Assembly (NCBI GenBank): GCA_031278755.1
Contig: JAITJV010000021.1
Location: forward strand, 1 to 7,073
Source: Treponema sp.
Lineage (GTDB): Bacteria > Spirochaetota > Spirochaetia > Treponematales > Breznakiellaceae
Direction: 5' to 3'
Length of the DNA: 7,073 nucleotides
Each line of letters starts with the position of its first letter. Position 1 is the first letter of the stretch. The translations under genes and the position numbers were made by a program. This document shows positions 1 to 6,358 of the stretch, in pieces. The notes under the pieces are model-generated. The model was not told where the DNA came from. It saw only the letters and a program-made list of their open reading frames with translations, and did not search any database.

Positions 1-1
1 C

Positions 2-439
2 ATGTACCGCGGCCATACGGGGCTGGTTCCCGAGACGGGGGATATTATAAAAGCGGCGTCGGCGCCGGGGTTTTCGGGATGCATCAAGGGTATGTTTATT
101 ACCGATCCTTCAATTCATGAGGCCATACGGGAAAAGCTGGACAGGCGGTTCGGAAACGGCATCGCCGTTGTAAGAAGTTATCCGACTTTTCTTGAAATAA
201 TGAAGGCCGGGGTTTCCAAAGGCGAAGGACTCAAGACGGCCATGGCCCTGCGGGGCCTTGAAGCCGGCGAGGTGCTGGCCCTTGGTGATGAGGAAAACGA
301 TCTTTCCATGTTCGGCGCGGCGGGTTTTTCCGCGGCCCCGGCCAACGCCGGGGAAAAAGTAAAAGAAGCGGCGGATCTCGTCATAGGGGCAAACAGCGAA
401 GACGGGGTCGCGGCCTTTATTGAAAAAACATTCCTTTGA
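2..439 (+). CDS. Cof-type HAD-IIB family phosphatase, C-terminal part (5' end outside window)
   Basis: This is the C-terminal 145 or so residues of a haloacid-dehalogenase-superfamily hydrolase of the Cof (HAD-IIB) type. Such soluble enzymes dephosphorylate small sugar phosphates, nucleotides or cofactor precursors using an N-terminal aspartate nucleophile and Mg2+. The visible part has the usual C-terminal order: the end of the cap domain, a conserved lysine in GVSKGEGL (about residue 73 of the visible part), then motif IV GDEENDLSMF (95-104) with the metal-binding acidic residues, and the family's closing pattern of an 'ANAGEKVKEAADLV' segment followed by 'EDGVAAFI'. Whole proteins of this type are about 260-280 residues, so roughly half is missing, including the catalytic DxD motif. 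The ATG at position 2 is most likely an internal methionine, not the start. The 3' end overlaps the convergent ccdA by 23 bp. The substrate cannot be told from sequence. Confidence 0.88.
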   Translation: MYRGHTGLVPETGDIIKAASAPGFSGCIKGMFITDPSIHEAIREKLDRRFGNGIAVVRSYPTFLEIMKAGVSKGEGLKTAMALRGLEAGEVLALGDEENDLSMFGAAGFSAAPANAGEKVKEAADLVIGANSEDGVAAFIEKTFL

Positions 440-1151
440 ACCGCGCAAGAAAGGCGCCCAAGGCCTGGTAGCGTCCGAAGACAATCAAAAAACCTACGCC
501 GACAAGAAAAATCCCGCTTATTTTTTGAATCAGCCCCATGTGTGAACGGAAGAACCCTTTTTTCCCGCGCTTTTTCAGGGAACGGTTGAAAAGGAAAGCC
601 GCCCCCAGAAAAGGAAGCCCCAATCCGGCCGAATACGCGCAGAGGTAGAGCGCCGCCTCGGGTATGCGGCCGTCCTGTCCCGCCAAAAGGAGTATGCTTC
701 CCAGCATGGGGCCGACGCAGGGCGTCCAGCCGGCGCCGAAGGCGGTTCCGGCGAAAAAGGCCCCGATCAACCCGCGCGGGGGGCCGCTAATATGGAAACG
801 TTTTTCATAATTAAGAAATTTGATGAAATTAAAGATGAAATTAAAGCCCAAAATAATGACGATGATCCCGGAAACAAGGTTGATGATGCGGTTTATTTCC
901 CCCAGAAGCAGCATGGTTCCCGCCATGATGACGCTCAGCGCGGTAAAAACGGCGGTAAAGCCCAGAATAAAAAACGCCGTAACCGCAATAAGATGCGGCC
1001 TGCCGGCATCCGCCGGAGCGTCCAAAACGGCGGCGGTTCCGCCGAGAAGGCAGAGATAAGACGGAATGAGGGGCAGTACGCAGGGGGACACAAAAGAGAG
1101 CAGCCCGGCGGCGAAGGCAAGAAAAAAAGAAATTCCCATATTCATACACAT
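417..1151 (-). CDS. ccdA: CcdA-like cytochrome c biogenesis / thiol-disulfide membrane transporter
   Basis: This 244-residue integral membrane protein matches the CcdA family, the short form of the DsbD transmembrane domain. Family members carry reducing equivalents from cytoplasmic thioredoxin across the membrane to extracytoplasmic thiol proteins, including those used for cytochrome c maturation. Six hydrophobic segments are visible, at about residues 6-38, 53-84, 88-110, 124-157, 166-188 and 205-227. The two redox cysteines sit in family motifs: FVSPCVLPLIPSY (C24, helix 1) and GWTPCVGPMLGS (C145, helix 4). The length fits the family. The start is uncertain because ATGs lie at 1151, 1145 and 1139. 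Only a weak Shine-Dalgarno-like AAGTGA (1157-1152) is present, which would best serve the ATG at 1145. No thioredoxin-like partner or cytochrome gene lies beside it, so its substrate may be a general thiol pathway. It is transcribed divergently from metY. Confidence 0.9.
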   Translation of the reverse strand: MCMNMGISFFLAFAAGLLSFVSPCVLPLIPSYLCLLGGTAAVLDAPADAGRPHLIAVTAFFILGFTAVFTALSVIMAGTMLLLGEINRIINLVSGIIVIILGFNFIFNFIKFLNYEKRFHISGPPRGLIGAFFAGTAFGAGWTPCVGPMLGSILLLAGQDGRIPEAALYLCAYSAGLGLPFLGAAFLFNRSLKKRGKKGFFRSHMGLIQKISGIFLVGVGFLIVFGRYQALGAFLARFKGMFFQ

Positions 1152-1155
1152 TCAC

Positions 1156-1184
1156 TTGACAGATATACTGTAACAGGGTAAATT
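1156..1184 (+). promoter_or_regulatory. Candidate sigma-70 promoter for metY
   Basis: A perfect -35 hexamer TTGACA (1156-1161) is followed after exactly 17 bp by TAAATT (1179-1184, four of six matches to TATAAT). Transcription would begin near 1191, giving a leader of about 70 nt that includes the inverted repeat at 1207-1238. AT-rich -10-like hexamers within that repeat (TATATT 1220-1225, TATAAG 1225-1230) lack a good -35 partner but could be a second start. Confidence 0.45.
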
Positions 1185-1195
1185 GATTTTTGCAA
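1167..1195 (-). promoter_or_regulatory. Candidate promoter for ccdA
   Basis: Read on the minus strand, TTGCAA (1195-1190) and TACAGT (1172-1167) are 17 bp apart. Each matches its consensus at four of six positions. The predicted start near 1160 would leave only about 9-20 nt of leader before the candidate ATGs at 1151, 1145 and 1139. The element interleaves with the opposite-facing metY promoter, so the two could compete for polymerase. Confidence 0.25.
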
Positions 1196-1206
1196 ATCAT
1201 ATTAAT

Positions 1207-1238
1207 CCTATCAAATTTATATATTATAAGTTGATAGG
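1207..1238. promoter_or_regulatory. Perfect 8-bp inverted repeat, candidate operator or leader hairpin
   Basis: CCTATCAA at 1207-1214 is mirrored exactly by TTGATAGG at 1231-1238, with a 16-bp AT-rich spacer, giving a 32-bp dyad. It lies just upstream of the metY ribosome-binding site and downstream of the best promoter match. It could be a repressor site that blocks the metY promoter region or elongation, or an RNA hairpin in the leader. Sulfur-assimilation genes in other bacteria are often controlled by Rrf2-family repressors, but I cannot assign this site to any regulator. Confidence 0.45.
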
Positions 1239-1259
1239 TATTTTACGAAGGAGTTTATT

Positions 1260-2546
1260 ATGGCAAAGAATTACAAATTTGAAACCCTCCAGGTTCACGC
1301 GGGACAGGAGAAGCCCGATCCCGCTACAGACGCCCGCGCGGTGCCCATCTATCAGACGTCGTCCTACGTGTTTCCCGATTCCGCCGCCGCGGCGGGCCGT
1401 TTCGCCCTTGCGGTCCCGGGGAACATCTACACGCGCATCATGAACCCCACCTGGGATGTGTTTGAACAGCGTATCGCGGCCCTGGAAAAGGGGGCCGCGG
1501 CCCTGGCCCTTTCGTCGGGAGCGGCGGCCACCACCTACGCAATACAGAACATCACCCGGTCCGGGGATCATATCATTTCCGATTCCCAGATCTACGGCGG
1601 AACCTACAATCTTTTCGCCAATACCTTAAAGGATCAGGGAGTTGAAACCACCTTTGTGGACGGCAGCAGGAGCGAAAATTTTGAAAAAGCAATCAAAGCC
1701 AACACCAAGGCGGTTTTCTTTGAGACGCTGGGGAATCCCAATTCTTCCATCGTTGACATCGAGGCAGTGTCAAAGATTGCCCATAAACACGGCCTTCCGG
1801 TTATCGTGGACAACACCTTCGCCACCCCCTATCTTCTAAGACCCGTTGAATACGGCGCCGACATCGTGATTCATTCGGCGACCAAATTCATAGGCGGCCA
1901 CGGCACGTCCATAGGCGGGGTGATAGTGGACGGCGGCAATTTCGACTGGGCGCAGAACGACAAATTCCCCGGCCTTTCCAAACCGAACGGCAGCTATCAC
2001 GGGGTGATCTTTACCGACGCGGTTGGAAAAATCGCCTACATCATAAAAGCCCGCGTCACGCTTCTCCGCGACACAGGATCGGCCCTTTCCCCGTTCAACG
2101 CATTCCTCTTCCTCCAGGGGCTTGAAACTCTGTCTCTCCGCGTTGACCGGCATGTATCCAACGCCCTTAAAGTGGTTGAATTCCTTACATCCCATCCCCA
2201 GGTTGAAAAAGTGAACCATCCGGCGCTCCCCGGCGACAAGGATCACGCGCTGTACCAGAAATACTTCCCCCGGGGGGCCGGCTCAATTTTCACGTTTGAA
2301 ATAAAGGGCGGCGCCGACAAGGCCAAAAAATTTACCGAAAAACTGGAGCTTTTTTCGCTGCTGGCAAACGTCGCGGACGTAAAGTCGCTGGTAATTCATC
2401 CCGCTTCGACCACCCATTCCCAGATGAGCGAAGAGGAACTCCTGAGCGGGGGAATCAAACCGAATACGATACGGCTTTCAGTGGGGACAGAGCACATTGA
2501 CGACATCATCGACGATCTCAAACAGGGTTTTGAGGCGGTAAAGTAA
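1260..2546 (+). CDS. metY: O-acetylhomoserine sulfhydrylase (aminocarboxypropyltransferase)
   Basis: This 428-residue cytosolic enzyme belongs to the Cys/Met-metabolism PLP-dependent family. Family members of this type convert O-acetyl-L-homoserine plus sulfide (or methanethiol) to L-homocysteine (or methionine) plus acetate, the direct-sulfhydrylation route to methionine. The PLP lysine is K209 in SATKFIGGHGTSIGG. D184 in VIVDNTFATP is the residue expected to contact the pyridine nitrogen, and Y57 and R59 in IYTRIMNPT are the expected phosphate-contacting pair from the neighbouring subunit. The opening FETLQVHAGQ, the ALSSGAAA segment (82-90) and the C-terminal VIHPASTTHSQMSEEE with a later IRLSVGTEHIDD are typical of MetY, and the length fits MetY better than the roughly 390-residue gamma-synthases and lyases. 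Ribosome-binding site AAGGAG (1248-1253) fixes the ATG. The gene appears monocistronic. A related lyase role is less likely. Confidence 0.93.
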   Translation: MAKNYKFETLQVHAGQEKPDPATDARAVPIYQTSSYVFPDSAAAAGRFALAVPGNIYTRIMNPTWDVFEQRIAALEKGAAALALSSGAAATTYAIQNITRSGDHIISDSQIYGGTYNLFANTLKDQGVETTFVDGSRSENFEKAIKANTKAVFFETLGNPNSSIVDIEAVSKIAHKHGLPVIVDNTFATPYLLRPVEYGADIVIHSATKFIGGHGTSIGGVIVDGGNFDWAQNDKFPGLSKPNGSYHGVIFTDAVGKIAYIIKARVTLLRDTGSALSPFNAFLFLQGLETLSLRVDRHVSNALKVVEFLTSHPQVEKVNHPALPGDKDHALYQKYFPRGAGSIFTFEIKGGADKAKKFTEKLELFSLLANVADVKSLVIHPASTTHSQMSEEELLSGGIKPNTIRLSVGTEHIDDIIDDLKQGFEAVK

Positions 2547-2602
2547 GAAATCGTTTTGCCCGGCCATAACGCCTTGTTTTTTCCGTTATTTTTCTGAATA
2601 AT

Positions 2603-2637
2603 CAACATACCATGCGGCAAAGCCGCGCGGTATGTTG
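2603..2637. repeat. Strong hairpin, 16-bp arms, possible terminator or palindromic repeat
   Basis: The left arm 2603-2618 (begins CAACATACC, ends GCGGC) pairs with 2622-2637 (begins GCCGC, ends GGTATGTTG) around an AAA loop. There is one A-C mismatch and one T-G wobble in 16 positions. It is not followed by a clear T run on the plus strand, so it is not a textbook intrinsic terminator for metY. It may be an mRNA 3'-end stabiliser or a member of a dispersed palindromic repeat family. Confidence 0.7.
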
Positions 2638-2658
2638 TTCTCATAAGGTATTGTATTC

Positions 2659-2718
2659 GGGTTTCATAATAACCGCGGCGGAGCGCGCAGACACAGTTTG
2701 CCGCTGGCTGTGAAACCC
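2659..2718. repeat. Long-range inverted repeat GGGTTTCA / TGAAACCC
   Basis: GGGTTTCA (2659-2666) and TGAAACCC (2711-2718) are perfect 8-bp complements separated by 44 bp of GC-rich sequence. A smaller internal pair (CACAG 2692-2696, CTGTG 2708-2712) overlaps the right arm. The left arm belongs to an 18-bp segment (2658-2675) repeated with three changes at 2748-2765, so this element and the next hairpin share sequence and look related by duplication. Confidence 0.5.
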
Positions 2719-2729
2719 TCAACACGAAT

Positions 2730-2765
2730 CGGTCTATATGAAGCCTCCGGGTTTCATATAGACCG
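2730..2765. repeat. Strong hairpin, 16-bp arms, TCCG loop
   Basis: The arm 2730-2745 (CGGTCTATATGAAGCC) pairs with 2750-2765 (GGTTTCATATAGACCG) over all 16 positions, with a single G-T wobble and a 4-nt TCCG loop at 2746-2749. It is the most perfect dyad in the window. It ends 57 bp before the next ATG, so it probably lies in the leader RNA of the nucleotidyltransferase-ara operon if transcription starts upstream of it. The absence of a following T run argues against a simple terminator. Confidence 0.75.
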
Positions 2766-2768
2766 GGC

Positions 2769-2796
2769 TTGTTCAAAAACTGAAGTTTCTGAACAA
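2769..2796. repeat. Hairpin immediately upstream of the nucleotidyltransferase ribosome-binding site
   Basis: TTGTTCAAAAAC (2769-2780) pairs with GTTTCTGAACAA (2785-2796) around a TGAA loop, with one A-C mismatch in 12 positions. It follows the 2730-2765 hairpin by only 3 bp and ends 17 bp before the GGGGA ribosome-binding site. Its position would allow an effect on translation start or mRNA stability, but no function is shown by the sequence. Confidence 0.6.
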
Positions 2797-2822
2797 CCTT
2801 ATTATTGGAAAACGGGGATTTT

Positions 2823-3743
2823 ATGGCTGGACCGGTTTTGGTGGTTCTTGCGGCGGGGATGGGCAGCCGCTACGGCGGATTAAAACAGATGGACAGAATA
2901 GGAAAGAACGGCGAAGTTCTTCTTGACTATTCGGTGTTCGACGCGCTCCGGTCGGGTTTTGAAAAGACCGTGTTTATCATACGCCATGATATTGAAAAGG
3001 ATTTCAGGGATCTGGTGCTCGCCCGGATGAAGGGGGTAAGCTGCGATCTTGCCTTTCAGGATCTTGATACGCTCATCCCCTCCGGCATTTTTGCCGGAGC
3101 GAAAAAAGCCGGCCGGACCAAACCCTGGGGAACAACCCACGCCCTGCTCTGCGCGGCGGAAAAGATCGACGGGCCGTTTACCGTCCTCAATGCCGACGAC
3201 TTTTACGGGCTGGAAGCGTACAGGATCATGGGCGCTTATCTTAAAAGCGAAAGCGGCAAAACCGAAGGCGCCATCGTTCCCTATGAACTGCAGAAGACGC
3301 TGAGTCCCCAGGGAACCGTTACCCGGGGGGTCTGTGAAATAAAAGACGGCTATCTTGTTTCGGTTGATGAACTTACCGCCATCGAAAAAAAAGACGGAAA
3401 CATTTTCAATACAGGCCCGGACGGCATACAGCGCGGACTTGCCGCCGACACTCCCGTGTCAATGAATTTCTGGGGCTTCCCGCGGGACATATTTCCCCAT
3501 TTGCAAAAGTACTTTGACAATTTCCTTGCCGGCTTTGCCGCGGACATGGAGGGGAACATCAAAAGTGAATGCTACCTTCCCGGGGCGGCAGACTGGCTCG
3601 TCAAAGAAAAGATCATCAGAATCAAGGCGCTCAGGGCCGGTTCGGACTGGTTCGGCGTTACGTATAAAGAAGACAGGGAAGCGGCGATCAGGCGCATCGA
3701 AGCGCTTACCGCCGGGGGGATTTATCCGCCCGGATTGTGGTAA
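2823..3743 (+). CDS. Sugar-phosphate-type nucleotidyltransferase family protein
   Basis: This 306-residue soluble protein has the NTP-transferase (GT-A-like Rossmann) fold of enzymes that join an NTP to a sugar or alcohol phosphate, releasing pyrophosphate. The N-terminal signature LAAGMGSRYGGLKQ (9-22) holds the nucleotide-binding GxGxR pattern and a conserved lysine (K21). PWGTTHALLCA (101-111) and NADDFYG (123-129, with the expected metal-binding aspartates) follow in the usual order. It belongs to a group of stand-alone proteins of about 300 residues, usually annotated only as nucleotidyltransferase, and I cannot name its substrate. The ATG at 2823 is chosen because GGGGA (2814-2818) lies 4 nt before it and the family begins just before this strand; a TTG at 2805 is in frame but has no such support. 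It is the first gene of an apparent operon with araB and araD. Confidence 0.82.
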   Translation: MAGPVLVVLAAGMGSRYGGLKQMDRIGKNGEVLLDYSVFDALRSGFEKTVFIIRHDIEKDFRDLVLARMKGVSCDLAFQDLDTLIPSGIFAGAKKAGRTKPWGTTHALLCAAEKIDGPFTVLNADDFYGLEAYRIMGAYLKSESGKTEGAIVPYELQKTLSPQGTVTRGVCEIKDGYLVSVDELTAIEKKDGNIFNTGPDGIQRGLAADTPVSMNFWGFPRDIFPHLQKYFDNFLAGFAADMEGNIKSECYLPGAADWLVKEKIIRIKALRAGSDWFGVTYKEDREAAIRRIEALTAGGIYPPGLW

Positions 3744-3772
3744 ACGAAAGAAACCCTGAAAAGGAGATCATC

Positions 3773-5512
3773 ATGGGTATTAAAAAAGGTGAAGCCTATG
3801 TGCTGGGACTTGATTACGGTTCCGATTCCTGCAGGGCGGTACTTATAGACGCCGCGGACGGAAGCCAGGCCGGCGTTTCGGTGATGAATTATCCGCGCTG
3901 GGCAAAAGGCCTTTACTGCAATCCCGCGCTAAACCAGTTCCGCCAGCATCCGCGGGATTATATTGACGCGCTTGAAGGGACGGTAAAGGAAGCGGTGAAT
4001 CAGGCGGGAAAAGACACAGCCGCAAAAGTAAAGGGAATTGCAATTGACACTACCGGTTCCACCCCCTGCGCCGTGGACGCCTCGGGAACGCCCCTCGCCA
4101 TGCGCGGCGAATTTGCCGAGAACCCTTCGGCGATGTTCGTACTGTGGAAGGATCATACCGCGACGGCGGAAGCCGCCCGTATCAACAAACTTGCCAAAAG
4201 CTGGGGCGGCGCGGACTTTACCCAATACGAAGGGGGTATCTATTCAACCGAGTGGTTCTGGTCCAAGATTCTGCGGATCTTTTCCGAAGATCCCAAAACA
4301 GCCGCCGCCGCGGCGTCATTCATGGAGCACTGCGACTGGATGACCGCCCTGCTTACCGGCGCGAAGGATCTTCCTTCAATCAAACGGAGCCGCTGCGCCA
4401 TGGGGCACAAGGCGATGTGGCACCGCAGCTTCGCCGATCCCGGCGGTCCGCAGGGTGAAAATTCCGGCGGTTACCCTTCCGAAGATTTTCTTTCGCGGCT
4501 TGATCCCCGCCTCGTTCCCATACGGAAAAGCCTGGGGACCGAAACATACACGAGCGACACATCCGCGGGTCCCTTGACCGCGGAATGGGCGGAACGGCTC
4601 GGCATTCCGGCGGGCATCCCCATCGCGATGGGCGCTTACGACGCCCACATGGGGGCCGTCGGCGGCGGCATCCGCCCGGGCTGGCTCATCAGGGTCATGG
4701 GAACATCCACCTGCGACGTCCTTGTGAGCCCGCGTCCTTCAGGGCAGGAAAAGCTCGTCCGTGGAATCTGCGGGCAGGTTGACGGATCGGTGGTGCCCGG
4801 CATGCTGGGCTACGAAGCGGGCCAGTCAAGTTTCGGCGACGTCTACGCATGGTTCCGCGGGCTGCTGGCGTGGCCTCTGGAAGAACTGTTCCTTAAGAAC
4901 CAAATTCCCGGCCTTGAAAACGTGGATCTTAAAACAAAAGAAAAAATCGTTCAGGGAATTTCAAAGAAGATCATCCCCGGACTGGAAAAAGCGGCGGCCC
5001 TCATAGAGCCGGGAACAAGCGGCATAAGCGCCCTTGACTGGCTCAACGGCAGGCGCACGCCGGACGCGAACCAGATGCTCAAGGGGGCCATAGCCGGCCT
5101 CACCCTTGGCTCCGACGCGCCGAGGGTGTACCGGGCGCTGGCTGAAGCGACCGCCTTTGGAGCGCGGGCCATCGCCGAACGTTTCCGCGGCGAAGGGGTC
5201 GTCATCGAAGGGATCATCGGCGTCGGGGGCGTCGCGCGGAAGTCCCCCTTTGTGATGCAGATCCTTGCCGACGTGATCAACATGCCCATACACATACCCG
5301 CGGGAGATCAAAGCGTAGCTCTTGGAGCCGCCATGTTTGCCGCGGTTGCCGCGGGCCTCTATCCCGATATTCCCGCGGCGCAAAAACAGATCTGCGCCCC
5401 CATCGAATTCACCTATAAACCCAATCCCGCCCTCGTGCCGGTCTACGACAAACTCTATCAGGAATATAAACAGCTTGGGGCTTTTGTCGAGCGGCGGGAA
5501 AGCGCGGAATGA
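3773..5512 (+). CDS. araB: L-ribulokinase
   Basis: This 579-residue cytosolic FGGY-family kinase phosphorylates L-ribulose with ATP to L-ribulose 5-phosphate, the second step of bacterial L-arabinose catabolism. The opening VLGLDYGSDSCRAVL (10-24) is the FGGY N-terminal phosphate-binding strand. NYPRWAKGLYCNP and NQFRQHPRDYI (39-64) are hallmarks of ribulokinase rather than xylulokinase or glycerol kinase. DTTGSTPC (92-99), the expected catalytic aspartate D290 in GAYDAHMGAVGGG, GYEAGQSSFGD (346-356), DWLNGRRTPDAN (422-433) and the adenosine-site GVGGVARKSPFVMQI (483-497) follow in family order. The length is slightly above the usual 560-570. The ATG at 3773 is chosen because AAGGAG (3761-3766) precedes it by 6 nt; an in-frame GTG at 3737 would overlap the upstream gene and lacks a site. 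It lies 29 bp after the nucleotidyltransferase and 23 bp before araD. Confidence 0.95.
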   Translation: MGIKKGEAYVLGLDYGSDSCRAVLIDAADGSQAGVSVMNYPRWAKGLYCNPALNQFRQHPRDYIDALEGTVKEAVNQAGKDTAAKVKGIAIDTTGSTPCAVDASGTPLAMRGEFAENPSAMFVLWKDHTATAEAARINKLAKSWGGADFTQYEGGIYSTEWFWSKILRIFSEDPKTAAAAASFMEHCDWMTALLTGAKDLPSIKRSRCAMGHKAMWHRSFADPGGPQGENSGGYPSEDFLSRLDPRLVPIRKSLGTETYTSDTSAGPLTAEWAERLGIPAGIPIAMGAYDAHMGAVGGGIRPGWLIRVMGTSTCDVLVSPRPSGQEKLVRGICGQVDGSVVPGMLGYEAGQSSFGDVYAWFRGLLAWPLEELFLKNQIPGLENVDLKTKEKIVQGISKKIIPGLEKAAALIEPGTSGISALDWLNGRRTPDANQMLKGAIAGLTLGSDAPRVYRALAEATAFGARAIAERFRGEGVVIEGIIGVGGVARKSPFVMQILADVINMPIHIPAGDQSVALGAAMFAAVAAGLYPDIPAAQKQICAPIEFTYKPNPALVPVYDKLYQEYKQLGAFVERRESAE

Positions 5513-5535
5513 TCCGGCGGTAAAAAGGAGCGCAC

Positions 5536-6255
5536 GTGGATAATTATAAAAGCCTCAAGGAAGAAGCGTTCGAGGCAAATCTTGAAATCCCCAAACGTAA
5601 TCTTGCAATATACACGTGGGGAAATGTGTCGGCCTTTGATCCGGACAAAGGCGTTTTCGCCATAAAGCCTTCCGGCGTCGCATACGACAAGCTCACCCCC
5701 TCTTCCATGGTGGTGGTGGATCTTGACGGAAAAAAGGCGGACGGAAAATTAAACCCGTCGTCCGATACCGAAACGCACCGCATACTCTATCTGGATTTTT
5801 CCTCGCGGAAAAAAGGCGGCGTACGGGGAATCACCCATACGCATTCGCCGTACGCGACGGCGTGGGCGCAGGCGCGGCGGCCGGTCCCCGTCTTCGGCAC
5901 TACACACGCGGATTACGGCGCCGGGCCCGTTCCCTGCACGGCGTACCTTGATGAAGAAGCGGTCAAAAACAACTACGAGCTGGAAACGGGAAACCTTATC
6001 GTTGAAACCTTCCGCGCCGGGAACATAGACCCCCTCTTTATGCCCATGGCGCTGGCCGCGGGACACGGCCCCTTTACCTGGGGCAAAAACGCCGCCGAGG
6101 CGGTGTACCATGCGGCGGTGCTTGAAGAGATCTGCAAAATAGGCTGCTTCACCCTGCTCTTGAGTCCGGACGCCCAAACCCTGCCCGCCCACATCATACG
6201 GAAACACTGGGAGCGGAAGCACGGACCGGAGGCAAGCTACGGGCAGAAGGGGTGA
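5536..6255 (+). CDS. araD: L-ribulose-5-phosphate 4-epimerase
   Basis: This 239-residue zinc-dependent epimerase of the class II aldolase fold converts L-ribulose 5-phosphate to D-xylulose 5-phosphate. It is expected to be a cytosolic homotetramer. The features align closely with E. coli AraD: TWGNVSAFD (27-35), IKPSGVAYDKLT (43-54), PSSDTETHR (74-82), the zinc histidines H101 and H103 in THTHSPYATAWAQ and H177 in GHGPFTWG, the catalytic-type aspartate D126 in GTTHADYG, and Y235 in the C-terminal SYGQK, matching E. coli Y229. Length is normal and no key residue is missing. The start is GTG at 5536, set by AAGGAG at 5525-5530 and by the alignment of the N terminus with the family. It directly follows araB and is the last gene of the run. 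UlaF and SgbE paralogues use the same reaction, but the araB neighbour favours AraD. Confidence 0.94.
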   Translation: MDNYKSLKEEAFEANLEIPKRNLAIYTWGNVSAFDPDKGVFAIKPSGVAYDKLTPSSMVVVDLDGKKADGKLNPSSDTETHRILYLDFSSRKKGGVRGITHTHSPYATAWAQARRPVPVFGTTHADYGAGPVPCTAYLDEEAVKNNYELETGNLIVETFRAGNIDPLFMPMALAAGHGPFTWGKNAAEAVYHAAVLEEICKIGCFTLLLSPDAQTLPAHIIRKHWERKHGPEASYGQKG

Positions 6256-6358
6256 TTGCGGACAACGGTATATTCGCCGCCCCCGGCGGAAAATGATTCC
6301 GGTTCCGCGGTACTGTCTTGCGTCGGCGGCGGACAGGATCGTTATGGACCGGCCTTTT
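6256..6358. other. Short convergent gap between araD and the NimA-like gene
   Basis: The 103 bp contain only weak dyads: TTCGCCG/CGGCGGA (6273-6290 region) with a C-rich loop, and CTGTC (6313-6317) with GACAG (6332-6336). A T run at 6355-6359 is not directly behind a convincing stem. A terminator is expected between these converging genes, but I cannot point to one with confidence. Confidence 0.4.

Larger units (their letters stand above)
1152..1259. promoter_or_regulatory. AT-rich divergent control region between ccdA and metY
   Basis: This 108-bp region separates the two divergent genes and is much more AT-rich than the coding DNA around it. It holds a candidate sigma-70-type promoter toward metY, a weaker one toward ccdA whose -35 hexamer lies just past the first one's -10, and a perfect inverted repeat. 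The metY ribosome-binding site AAGGAG is at 1248-1253, 6 nt before the ATG. The promoter and operator assignments are by-eye matches to consensus and are unproven. Confidence 0.6.
2547..2822. other. Gene-free, hairpin-rich intergenic region before the nucleotidyltransferase
   Basis: These 276 bp carry no believable gene. Just after metY there is a T-rich stretch (TTTTTT at 2577-2582 and TTTTT at 2589-2593) with a weak 6-bp repeat, ATAACG (2566-2571) and CGTTAT (2584-2589). Together they might give a poor intrinsic terminator for metY. The rest is dominated by three strong inverted repeats (2603-2637, 2730-2765, 2769-2796) and a long-range one (2659-2718), listed separately. No convincing -35/-10 pair for the downstream genes was found, so where that operon's transcription begins is unclear. 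Confidence 0.7.

Noticed and set aside
792..1181. Open frame on the plus strand antisense to ccdA
   Set aside because: Its very Lys/Asn/Arg/Gly-rich, low-complexity product is the shadow of hydrophobic ccdA codons. ccdA on the other strand has clear family motifs.
2396..2776. Open frame on the minus strand spanning the end of metY and the hairpin region
   Set aside because: It runs antisense through conserved metY codons and then through inverted repeats. No family resemblance or ribosome-binding site is seen, and its repeated residues come from the repeated DNA arms.
2603..2796. CRISPR array or insertion-sequence ends
   Set aside because: The repeats are few, unequal and palindromic, without regular spacers, a transposase gene or target-site duplications.
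2805..2822. Upstream TTG start for the nucleotidyltransferase
   Set aside because: The GGGGA at 2814-2818 lies inside this extension and is correctly spaced for the ATG at 2823. The family normally begins just before the first beta strand.
2547..2822. Riboswitch in the intergenic region
   Set aside because: No conserved core of a known riboswitch class was recognised. Only paired arms are visible, so naming a ligand class would be invention.
3737..3772. Upstream GTG start for araB
   Set aside because: It would overlap the nucleotidyltransferase stop and encode a tail not seen in ribulokinases. AAGGAG at 3761-3766 points to the ATG at 3773.
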